DNA of 64,000 bases from Akebia trifoliata (lineage: Eukaryota > Streptophyta > Magnoliopsida > Ranunculales > Lardizabalaceae): contig CM030717.1 in the NCBI GenBank assembly GCA_017979445.1, positions 19,827,288-19,891,287 of the forward strand. Direction: 5' to 3'. A program made the translations under genes and the position numbers. The stretch's first letter is position 1, and every line of letters starts with the position of its first letter. The notes beneath the pieces were generated by a model. The model saw only the letters and a program-made list of their open reading frames with translations. It did not search any database and was not told the origin of the DNA. Shown piece by piece: positions 48,885-58,561 of this stretch.

Positions 48885-48902
48885 TGGCGACTCCACTGGG
48901 GA
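48885..48902 (+). other. Primer binding site of element C
   Basis: TGGCGACTCCACTGGGGA, one base after the LTR end. It is identical in element D. Confidence 0.92.
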
Positions 48903-50079
48903 CATTGAGGATCAAACTTGAAAAACCCCGAGTATGGGAACATTGCCAATGACCTAGTTTTTATTTTATTTTATTTTACTTATTTTTTTTTTAGTTGATT
49001 CTATTTAATTTTTAGTTAGTTTGTTTTTATTGCTCGTTTATCATTTTTTATATTGGTGGGTTTAATCATTAATTTCGGTTCAACTTCGAATATGTCATTC
49101 TAGCATAGTTCAATCGAGAGTCATTTAGGGTGACTTTAAATAATGATATCAAACGTGAACGGATAATTGTATTGAGGGTGGAATGATGATCATTGAGGAA
49201 AGAATGATGAAATAAAAAATGATTTTTTTTTTATATATTTTTCCTTTTGGGGGGGGGGGGGATGTCGACCCGTTTTTGGATAACAAAAGATTGTTTTTTT
49301 TGGAAACGTGTTTGATGTGTTATTTGATAACGTTTTTTTTTTTTTTTAAAAATGAAATTTTGTTTTGATTAATTGGTTATTTTTCATAGGTGTTCGATTT
49401 TCTTTAGTGAGCACGACATGCTGTCCATTGACAGCATATAGGATTTCAAAATTTAAAAAAAAAAAAAAACAAAAAAAAAATTAATATCTGGAATTTCTGT
49501 CTGCAGAAACTGTTGGGGGGGTGTGCGTAGTAAATCGATTAATTATTTCGGGTGCTGTTAATAAAAAAGCCGTTTTGTTTATTTCCATTCAACCCTTTAA
49601 AATTTTTTTTTTTAAAAAGAAAACCATCATCTTCCTCGTTCGGTTCTACTATCTCAACAGAGACTCGAAAAACCTTGCTCCTCAAAGGTTTTTAACCCAC
49701 CTCTTGGCTCATTAATCTCGGCCGATTTAAGGATCAACCGTTTGAGTTTTGCATTCGTCCTGATTATTGATTGATCAACGATGGATTAACGGACTGGTAT
49801 GGGGCGCTATTACCTGAATTACTTCACATCTTCTTCGCTCAAAATCGTTCCATGTCTCGACTTTAATGGCTGTTCTTGATCAGCTGTTCTTGTAAGAAAG
49901 ATACCTCTGATCTCGATCGAATGTGGAGATCTTTTTGAAGATTGGTTGAATCACGGTTTCTCACTCTTTTTCTTTCAAGTAAAAGTCTCCAATCACCATT
50001 AGAGAAGGTCGTAGAGAGATTCCTCTCATCACAGCACTGAAATGGCGAACAATTCGTCGAAAAATCCCACGTTACAGGC
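48903..50079 (+). other. Leader of element C, first part, no gene
   Basis: T-rich sequence with homopolymer runs, including a run of 11-12 G at about 49250-49261 and runs of T and A near 49330 and 49450. No credible gene. Confidence 0.5.
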
Positions 50080-50280
50080 TGATCTCGACGCTGGTCTGCT
50101 GTTGATCTCGACGCTGGCCTGCTGTTATAGGATGATCTCGACGACTAACCTGCTGATCTCGACGATTAACCTGCTGATCTCGACGATTAAGCTGCTGTTA
50201 AGGGTTGATCTCGACGTTGAGCTGCTGTTGATCTCGACGTTATCCTGCTGTTTTAAAACAACAAGGCCGATCTCGACATG
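50080..50280 (+). repeat. GATCTCGACG tandem repeats (element C leader)
   Basis: GATCTCGACG recurs about seven times every 23-28 bases, with CTGCTG between copies. The frame 50042-50290 (82 codons) runs through it. It may be a repeat artefact or the remains of a leader ORF. Confidence 0.7.
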
Positions 50281-51314
50281 TGCCGGATGAGTTCGATTAT
50301 TGGCAGCGGCATATAATCTGTCTCACAAAATTATCTTGGGTTTTTTTTAAGATCAATTTGTTTTCTAAAAAAAGGGGAAAATCAAAATAAAAAAAATAAA
50401 GAGTAGAAAGTTTTTTTAAAAAAAGGGAAGTTTAAAAAAATAATGAAATCAAAATTTTTTTTAATGTTGCTAATGGCAACATATGTTCAGGTTGGTTTGT
50501 TTTTTGAATTTCCTTGATTGGGCTCAATTTATTTTAAAAAAAAAAATAAAAAAAAAAATGATGAACAAAACCATCCTCTTTATTTCATTGATCATTATTA
50601 TACCCTTAATTCGAAATTCTTAGAAATTTTGAATTATTTTTGGTCGCCCCAAAATAATCTTGATTGGACTATATAAACTTAGGTGAGACTTGGAATCATG
50701 AGCTTATTTCCATGGTTCGGACCATATTATTAATTCATGATAATTGCCTATTTAATATGCTATAATGTCATTGGGAATACATGTTTGATGTTGGTCATAA
50801 TGTTGATCATGATTAAATGTTTATGTGATTGGAATGGTGCTTATATCCATATAATTCATGTTATAATTGGTTTGATTGGGCCATGGGCCCATTTGTTTGG
50901 AAAAGGCCCCAGGCACACCCCACCTTACTTTGCACACACCACATGCACGTTTACCGCTTTACTCACTTACACGTCCCATTTAGCCAACGTGGCACTAGTG
51001 CGTGGCCCGGTCTCTTCGGAGATGCGACGTCATTCATGAAACCCACAACTCCAGTCACGTACCTTAGGGTATATCGAACTGGGGCATCAATACCGTCTGA
51101 TCAGGTGATTCTGAGAGACATATTGATGCACCTATGCTGGGATGACCTGAGCCTTTGTCCTATTGTAAGCCACACAGTCACATGTCCCGATTGCCAACGT
51201 AGTACTAGTACGTGGTCGGTCCCCTTGTGGGATGCCAAACCATTTATGAAAGCTACAACTCTTGACTCGTACCCATAGGTATAAAAGGTAATCTAAGTAT
51301 ATCAATTGCACTTC
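50281..51314 (+). repeat. Leader of element C with a diverged twofold repeat
   Basis: Two diverged copies of about 100 bp at 50970-51065 and 51178-51275 share GCCAACGT, ACTAGT, CGTGG, CGGTC, GATGC, TTCATGAAA/TTTATGAAA and ACAACTC. Each has an ACTAGT palindrome. The open frames 50737-51039 and 50829-51278 overlap out of phase and carry no known domain. The first 700 bases are AT-rich and featureless. Confidence 0.6.
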
Positions 51315-51500
51315 TTTGTCAAAACCGGTGCCTAAGCAAGATCTTGCCCCGCTGTACCCTACTGTACGAGGGGGATAGACTACGTCTATTCTAGACGAGA
51401 GGTATTTAAGTGGGCCCTTGCTCAGTATTGTGCGCCACCTCTCAACTGGAGATCAAACTGGCTGTTTTTGGCTTCAGAGAAGTGAATTGAGGTTTTAGAT
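51315..51500 (+). other. Conserved leader block shared with element D
   Basis: Counterpart of 32365-32535. It contains ATAGAC-TAC-GTCTAT at 51375-51389 and outer arms GAGAGGT...ACCTCTC. Conservation of this block, when gag and most of pol are gone, suggests it acts in cis. Confidence 0.75.
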
Positions 51501-53089
51501 TATCACCTATATGGTATAAACCAAGTCACCACGTATCGAAAGGTATATAGGTGTGCTTGGGCAAGGGTGGCCAGATAAAAATGCATTGCACGTAGTAAGC
51601 CTAGAGTCTAGAAACCTTCCCCATAGGTCACGACTCGAACTTATCGTGGGTGTTCCCGGGTTGTTTATTGAATGAATGCCTGTTGTTAGATGAATGTATG
51701 TGAGTGATGTGAATGATGAGATCAGAGTATATGATTGTCCTCAAGGATAAAAAATGTTATTTTTGAAAATCAAAATGGGTGCACTAACCCAATAAAAAAT
51801 CCATCTCTTGCAAATGACCCAGCCCAACTCGATCCAACAATCCTGATGGACCGGGCCATTTAAATCGAAATAGAAATCAAATTTTCAAAGAAGAAAAATA
51901 GTTTACAAAGGGAAAGTATTTTCCGGAAAAAATATTTTCCAAAAGAAGTGTTTTCCAAAAAAAGTATTATTCTATAAAAAAAATGTTTTCTAAGAAAAAA
52001 CGTTTTCCAAAAAAGATTTTCCAAGAGAAGATACTTTCCAAATAAAAAACTATTTTTCAGAGAAAAAATATTTTTAGAAGAAAATGTTTTCCAAACGAAA
52101 AGAAAAAGAAGGAAAAATAATTTGCAAAAGATCTATTTTTGCATGAAAAGTTTTTATAGACCTTGGAAAACTACCAAAAAATGTTGCAAAAAAATAATCA
52201 GATTTGTGAAATAAAAACATTATTTTCCAATATTTTTCAAGAGTGCAACGTAAAATTATTTTTCTTCTGAATAATCATTAAATGGATGAACTTTTTAATG
52301 GATTGGTGCACAAAATTCAATAAAATCTCAGGGTTCATTTCAAATGTTATCAAGGGGGTGACACTGAAATTGGTTAAATTCACCTTCAAAGAGGTTTTAA
52401 GGGTTATCATTGTATCTAAGCTCAATCGTCTATCATTTAAGTAGGGTTGTAAATCCGATCAGTTAGAGTAAACATCAATATCAAATCAACAGTCAGAAAT
52501 GACCTCAAAATTTCTCAACATCATCCAGTTGTTCTTTGAAGATCATAGTGCCTCAATCCTGTTGGTTGTAAGCAATGTCTCAGTCCTCAGTCCTAATCAA
52601 GCCCATTGTGGGTAGTTGTATTGAGTTTTCATGAGTTATTTGAGTTAGCTCGAGTCCAATTTTTCAATGTCATATTTTCTTTAGATTGAGTTTACTCTTT
52701 TTCTGTTGAGTCGAGTTAGTTTATTGAGTTTATAGAGGTGTCTGTCGTCCCTTCTGAATTTGATTGAATAAAGAAAATTTTTTAATACCTCAAGCGCATT
52801 AAAGAATTAACTAATAATCTAGCTTCAAGGATATATTTTTCTCCTGAACAAGAAAGATAAGAGTCGGGCTCAAGAAAGCAAAGGTCATTGACCTCGGAAC
52901 AGAAATAAATTCCTAAAGAGATTCAAATAGAAACCATCTTATCTCTAGAGGAACACAAGGGGATAATGAATTTTCTCAGAAATTTCAAAAGACTTATTCG
53001 TGTGATCATATGAGGGTATGCTAGGTACAAGCTTGGGTGTTGTTCAACATGGAATAAATACTCACCTATATCGATGGAATCAAAGAAGA
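51501..53089 (+). other. Degenerate interior of element C
   Basis: No gene recognised. 51880-52230 is A-rich with repeated TTTTCCAAA-AGAA words every 20-30 bases. The region corresponds in position to gag and pol but no motif survives. Confidence 0.5.
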
Positions 53090-53620
53090 TGTTATAAAAT
53101 GTATCAATGATATCCTCACTACATCTTGAGTTGCAAATCACATATTATCAGTCGATATGGGGATACCTTTTGAACTGATCTCTGATAATGGGAAGTACTT
53201 CAAAGCATAAGTCATTATTCTGTGTACAAAGTTCAAAATCCGGCATCGCAAATCATCACCCTACCATCCTCAGATTAATGGAACAGTTGAAGCAGCTTGC
53301 AAGAGTTTCAAGATAATCATCGTGAAAATGTGTCAATCACATATCACACCGGGATTGGCCAGAAAAGTTACCATTCGCATTATGGACATATTACACTTCA
53401 ATACAGTCTTCTACTAGAGTCACTCTAGTATGATATGGAAGCAATCTTACCGGTTAAAAGGGAAAATCCTGTATCTCAAGGTCTTGATAGAAGAATTGTT
53501 AGAAACAGATTGGGTCTGTCAATGGAGAGGAGTCACTTGCATGTTTGACAAGAAAGTCAAAGTTCATCACTTATAAGTCAAAGATCTAAGCATCAGACTA
53601 CCCGAAAAAAAATTTGAGTA
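53090..53620 (+). pseudogene. Integrase core remnant (element C)
   Basis: In a broken frame: a HIISRYG-like stretch near 53140, then PFELISDNG near 53168 with the second catalytic Asp. NGTVEAACKSFK near 53278 holds the catalytic Glu. Later, a stretch near 53440-53560 matches the C-terminal side. The zinc domain and first catalytic Asp are missing. Several stops make it non-functional. It is more like the integrase of element D than any chromovirus enzyme. Confidence 0.8.
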
Positions 53621-54311
53621 TTCTTCTCGATCATAGAAAGTTTGAACTCAATTGGAGAGATTCAATCATCAAGGAAATATTATCTGGAAAAACTGTTAGA
53701 CTTCAAGATCATGATGGAATCGAATTACCAGAATCAACCAACCTTGACCAAATCAAACGGTACTACATTTAAGGAGGCCATCTTTGGCCGAATCAATTCT
53801 CTTATTACCCAGTTCAATATATCCTTTCTCAACCCTTTCGCAGCCTTTTCAAAAAGAAAAAAATTATGCCTTCTTCTTTCTTAGCCCGATTACCTAACCT
53901 AAGGGAGGGAAAAATATTTCGAACTACGTTTTGGTCTGATCCCAAAATTCTGGGGTACTTAGGCAACCTGAGAAATTACTTCAGGCCCGACCACATCAAA
54001 ATAAAAAAAAAATCTATTTCCCCACACAAAAAATCAAAAAAATCAAAAAAAAAAATTCAAAAGAGAAAGAAATATCATCCAAAATGGGGAAGAAAATTCA
54101 AGAAAAAAGTTTAAATGAAATGCCACACAAGGGGCATTTGGGTTTTTGAGCCTCAAAATCCCTTTCTTTTTTATACCCAGTCCTAAGCCTACCTATAAAA
54201 GTCCTCCTAAGTACCGTGCGAAAAGTCAAGGAAGATAGCAAAGCATGATCAGGCAGCAACTCCAGAAGTTCAGAGAAAAAAAAATAATAAGATAAAAAAT
54301 GATGAAGCCTG
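53621..54311 (+). other. Conserved post-integrase block of element C
   Basis: 53866-54114 is open and translates as lysine-rich after DPKILGYLGNLRNYFRP, the phrase found in element B near 12150-12240. AGGGGCATTT follows at about 54130. Coding status is uncertain. Confidence 0.55.
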
Positions 54312-54508
54312 CTAAGTTGAAAACCCGAAAAGGGCGATTTAGGCAAAAATTAAGGCCAGCTCGCAAGGTTGAAAATCTGAAAGGACAACTTTGGCAACAA
54401 TCAGAGCTAAAAAGAAAAAAATGCTCGCTAGATCGAAAACCTGAAAAGGCGATCTAGGCAAAAGCTAGAGCAAGCTCGCTGGATTGAAAACCTGAAAAGG
54501 CGATCTAG
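54312..54508 (+). repeat. Four two-tier hairpins in the 3' UTR of element C
   Basis: Arms CTAAGTTG/CGATTTAG (54312-54342), CAAGGTTG/CAACTTTG (54364-54393), CTAGATCG/CGATCTAG (54428-54457, perfect) and CTGGATTG/CGATCTAG (54479-54508). Caps of 14-15 bases such as AAAACCTGAAAAGG can pair CCT with AGG around GAAA. Differences between units are mostly paired or wobble-compatible. Confidence 0.85.
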
Positions 54509-55273
54509 GCAAAAGTTAGAGCAACAAAGAAAAATAGAAAAAGATCCCAAGCTGAGAGCGGTCCGAGCTGAAACATTAGAAGTCCGAATAACCAAGTTCA
54601 ATACTTAGCTTAAGCCAGGCATAGACTCAGAAGCCACAAGTATCTTGTCTATGATCGATCTGAAAATGTTTAATTCCCCAAGTGAACCAAGGGAGATAAA
54701 GGTGAATTCTATGATGAGTCTCGAAAGGAAATAATTTTGTACTCTTGAGCCTGACTCAAAACCTTCAATAAAATTAATCAAAATTAAAAGTTGAGTCTTT
54801 ATTGCGCTTGTGGTAATCAATTATTTCAAACCTTCATACAAGGGGCATTTTCTTTCTTTTTTAATGTAACTTTCCCCCCTTATACTAGGGGCATTTTTTT
54901 ATGTGTTCAATTATTTTCAAGGCCATGGTCATTGTCAAACTAGAGGCATTTTGCTTTTGAGCAGTGAGATAATGAGAACCCCAAATTTAAGGTAATCCTC
55001 TTGATAACAGTTTTTCAAAAAACTCTTGAGGTTCGAAAGAAATAAAAATTCAGGTTTTAAAACTTTTTGATAAATCCTTGAGGTTCAAACAAAAGCATTT
55101 CGGATCTCACATAGGAGATATAACATTCTTTCAGTCTCCAGATTCTTTTCCAGATTCAATCATTCTTGGAATCAATCATTTCTCTTCCAGATTCATTATC
55201 TTCCAGATTTATTCGTTCTCCAGTTTGTTCTAATCAGTTTTCTCCAAAATTCATTCATTCCTCTACCAGTTTT
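54509..55273 (+). other. 3' UTR spacer of element C with PPT-like motifs
   Basis: Contains AGGGGCATTTTC near 54842, AGGGGCATTTTT near 54888 and AGAGGCATTTTG near 54944, resembling the core of the true polypurine tract. No gene. Confidence 0.6.
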
Positions 55274-55900
55274 GCTCAGTTGCCGCCAAGGGTTATCTTG
55301 GATTTTGCTCAGTTGCTGCCAAGGGTTATCTTGGATTTTGCTCAGATTCCGCCAAGGGTTATCTTGGATTTTGCTCAGTTGCCGCCAAGGGTTATCTTGG
55401 ATTTTGCTCAGTCTCCGCCAAGGGTTATCTTGGATTTTGCTAAGTTGCCGCCAAGGGTTAACTTGGATTTTGCTCAGTTTCCGCCAAGGGTTATCTTGGA
55501 TTTTGCTCAGTCTCCGCCAAGGGTTATCTTGGATTTTGCTCAGTTGCCGCCAAGGGTTATCTTGGATTTTGCTCAGTTGCCGCCAAGGGTTATCTTGGAT
55601 TTTGCTCAGTCTCCGCCAAGGGTTATCTTGGATTTTGCTCAGTTTCCGCCAAGGGTTATCTTGGATTTTGCTCAGTTGCCGCCAAGGGTTAACTTGGATT
55701 TTGCTCAGTTTCCACCAAGGGTTATCTTGGATTTTGCTCAGATGCCGCCAAGGGTTATCTTGGATTTTGCTCAGTTTCCGCCAAGGGTTATCTTGGATTT
55801 TGCTCAGATGCCGCCAAGGGTTATCTTGGATTTTGCTCAGTTGCCGCCAAGGGTTAACTTGGATTTTGCTCAGTTTCCGCCGAGGGTTATCTTGGATTAT
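55274..55900 (+). repeat. 33-bp hairpin tandem array, 19 units (element C)
   Basis: Unit core CCGCCAAGGGTTATCTTGG then ATTTTGCTCAG. Each holds CCAAG-n6-CTTGG. The last unit (55868-55900) has CCGAG...CTTGG and ATTATG, intermediate to the next array. An ORF starting at 55166 reads through because the units lack stops in this frame. Confidence 0.95.
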
Positions 55901-56376
55901 GCTCAGATACCGCCGAGGGTTTTCTCGGAACTATGCTCAGATACCGCCGAGGGTTTTCTCGGAACTATGCTCAGATACCGCCGAGGGTTTTCTCGGAACT
56001 ATGCTCAGATACCGCCGAGGGTTTTCTCGGAACTATGCTCAGTTACCGCCGAGGGTTTTCTCGGAACTATGCTCAGATACCGCCGAGGGTTTTCTCGGAA
56101 CTATGCTCAGTTACCGCCGAGGGTTTTCTCGGAACTATGCTCAGATACCGCCGAGGGTTTTCTCGGAACTATGCTCAGATACCGCCGAGGGTTTTCTCGG
56201 AATTATGCTCAGTTACCGCCGAGGGTTTTCTCGGAACTATGCTCAGATACCGCCGAGGGGTTTCTCGGAACTATGCTCAGATACCGCCGAGGGTTTTCTC
56301 GGAACTATGCTCAGTTACCGCCGAGGGTTTTCTCGAAACTATGCTCAGATGTCGCCGAGGGTTTTCTCGGAATTAT
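55901..56376 (+). repeat. 34-bp hairpin tandem array, 14 units (element C)
   Basis: Derived from the 33-bp unit with one extra base. The core is CCGCCGAGGGTTTTCTCGG, then AACTATGCTCAG. Each holds CCGAG-n6-CTCGG; one unit near 56320-56335 has a broken last pair. A 34-bp period rotates through all three frames. Confidence 0.95.
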
Positions 56377-56475
56377 GCTCAGGTTATGTGCAGATTATAT
56401 TCAAATTATGCTCAGTTTATATTCAAATTATGCTCAGTTTATATTCAAATTATGCTCAGTTTATACTCAGATTAT
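56377..56475 (+). repeat. 22-bp tandem repeat (element C)
   Basis: About three to four copies of GCTCAGTTTATATTCAAATT-AT, which share GCTCAG with the neighbouring arrays but have no hairpin core. Confidence 0.8.
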
Positions 56476-56769
56476 GTTAAATTTATGCTCAGGTTTTACT
56501 CAGTTTCACACAGTGCACACACTTGCACATTTGCAATTTTTAGTCAGGGAGAATTCTCTAAAATTCAAGGATCTGACACCGTCAGTGAGAGTTTGCGCTC
56601 AAGGACCTGACAACCTTTTAATTCGGGGAGAGCTTTACCCTCAAGGATCCGAACACCTTGACAAATTGCTAAATCAGGTTGCAAAATGAACTGTCACTAG
56701 CTTTGGCATTCAGATATCGCACTATCTACCAAAATAGATTTGATATCTAGTTTGCTTCAACCCTCTGCC

Positions 56770-56782
56770 AAAGAGGGGCATC
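56770..56782 (+). other. Polypurine tract of element C
   Basis: AAAGAGGGGCATC directly before the 3' LTR (TGTATACACCCC). Confidence 0.88.
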
Positions 56783-58556
56783 TGTATACACCCCATTTTT
56801 GCATCCGCCTGATTAATCAACTCGTCAACCCGATCGCAAGGATTCCCAATGATGGATGTGTATTCCATTGCTTTACTTTGTTACCAGATTTGTTTCAGAA
56901 ATCCAGATGAGGTATCTCGAATTGACAAAACCTTAGAAACCACGCTACGCTAGGAAAGTACGATCCCAGAAACATAGAAATCATCATCTTGCAGACCAAA
57001 AAGAAGCTTCACGATAAAAATCACTAAAAATTATCAAATTACCAAAATACCCCTAACCTCAAAACAACCCTAGAGCCTACGTTACGCTTAGGAAAACTCA
57101 TTCGAACACATAAAATGACAAATCGGAACCAAATAAATCATTTCACCAATTTTAACAGAATTTGACAAAATTACGAAAATGCCCCTCATAAAGTTCACAA
57201 CCATTTCACACAAAAAATTTCATAAATAACAAAAACTAATATTTTCATTGAATTCCTTACGAAAAACCGATTCTAAAACATCGTAGAACATTAAAAATCG
57301 ACTTAAAACGTGAAAAGTCCTCTCCGGGGGCAAAACGGTAATTTCACAATTTTCATGATAAAAAATTCCGAAATTAATAAATAAAATATTAAATAATTAA
57401 ATTTAAACATTAATGAAATTAATTTAAAATTTTGAACCTAAAAAATCGATTAATCGGACTCTCAGGCAAAATTGTTGAGGGTTCGTGGGATATTTCTTTA
57501 AGGACCCCTCCATTTGGGGGTCCAAAGAATTAAAAATATTTTAGAGGAGGGGTTCTCCAAAAATCAAAGTAAATCAAGCAAGACTAAGGTCAAGGTATTA
57601 AATTCAATCAAGTGAGACTGAAGTCAAAATTAAAGTCAATTAAGCAAGACTAAAGTCAAGATATTAAAAGTCAATCAATTAAGACTGAAGTCAAAACAAT
57701 AAAAGTCAATCAAATAAGACCAAAAGTCATAATAGAGATCTAATTAAATAATAACTCTATCTAATAGAGTTCTAACTTAAAAACAATTCTACCTAAAACA
57801 ATTTGAATTAAAACACAATTCTACCTAAAACAATTCTAATTAAAACACAATTCTACCTAAAACAAGTCAAATTAAAACACAACTCTAATTAAAAGATTTC
57901 TAATTAAACACTAACTCTATCCAAATCAACCCCTAAAAACATCTATAAATAGAGGTGCTCACACCCTATTTTCGTATCAAATTATAAACCTTAAGAGAAG
58001 TAGGTCTAGAAGCTCCCCTAGCCCCCCATAAACCCTAGTTTTGGAGTCCCAACTCCTTAACTAACATCCCTCCTTCAATTTTAGTCTAGAAAACACCCAA
58101 AAGCCTTCTAAAAACACCCCCAAATCCGCAACGAACTTAAAGAGTTCAGATTCAAAAACAAGGAGATACCTTGCCTCGGAGATCCGAAGTCAAATCCGGA
58201 AACAGAACGAAGCAAGGGAGCACGGTACAAGGAGCTCTTTTTGTCAGATCTGAGGGAACCAAGTCTGTGCCATCGGAAAGGTAAATTTTTATTTTTATTT
58301 ATTTTTTTATTTAGGTTTAAGCAATGTAATTTACTTGGGACTTTAGTAGAGACCGGCTTTGGCCGGGCGGGGTTGGTGCCTAACACCTTCCAACCCCGTA
58401 ACTTGATCCCCGAATTCAGATTTTTTATGGTAGATTAGATCTTTTTATCCATGTTAGAGTCAGTATGGTTCCTAGACCACAATAACTAGGTGGCGACTCC
58501 CAAACCTCAAGGGTCAAAAGCGGATCCACGCACCCCGCGGATCGAGGGCGCTTTCA
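56783..58556 (+). mobile_element. 3' LTR of element C
   Basis: 1774 bp, near-identical to 47111-48883; the second base block reads TGTATACACC against TGTAGACACC. It ends CTTTCA, followed by the target duplication GCGTC. Confidence 0.95.
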
Positions 58557-58561
58557 GCGTC

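Larger units (their letters stand above)
47111..58556 (+). mobile_element. Full-length non-autonomous Tat/Ogre-like element (element C)
   Basis: 11446 bp with target duplication GCGTC (47106-47110 and 58557-58561). LTRs of 1773 and 1774 bp, PBS 48885-48902, PPT 56770-56782. The LTRs differ at about two dozen positions by eye, including one 1-bp indel. The interior has no gag, PR, RT or RNase H, only a broken integrase core, plus leader and 3' UTR repeats that match elements B and D. It must have been copied with proteins from another element. Confidence 0.92.

Noticed and set aside
50737..51278. Overlapping open frames of 100 and 149 codons in the leader of element C
   Set aside because: Different frames over a twofold DNA repeat, without recognisable content; better explained as repeat sequence.
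54001..54114. Lysine-rich open frame as a nuclear protein
   Set aside because: A-rich DNA gives lysine codons; the frame is short and interrupted in element B.
55166..56689. A 507-codon open frame with Pro-Pro-Arg-Val repeats through the tandem arrays of element C
   Set aside because: The units contain no stop in the relevant frames. The 34-bp units cycle through all three frames, and a second 402-codon frame overlaps. The openness follows from the repeat, with no independent sign of coding.
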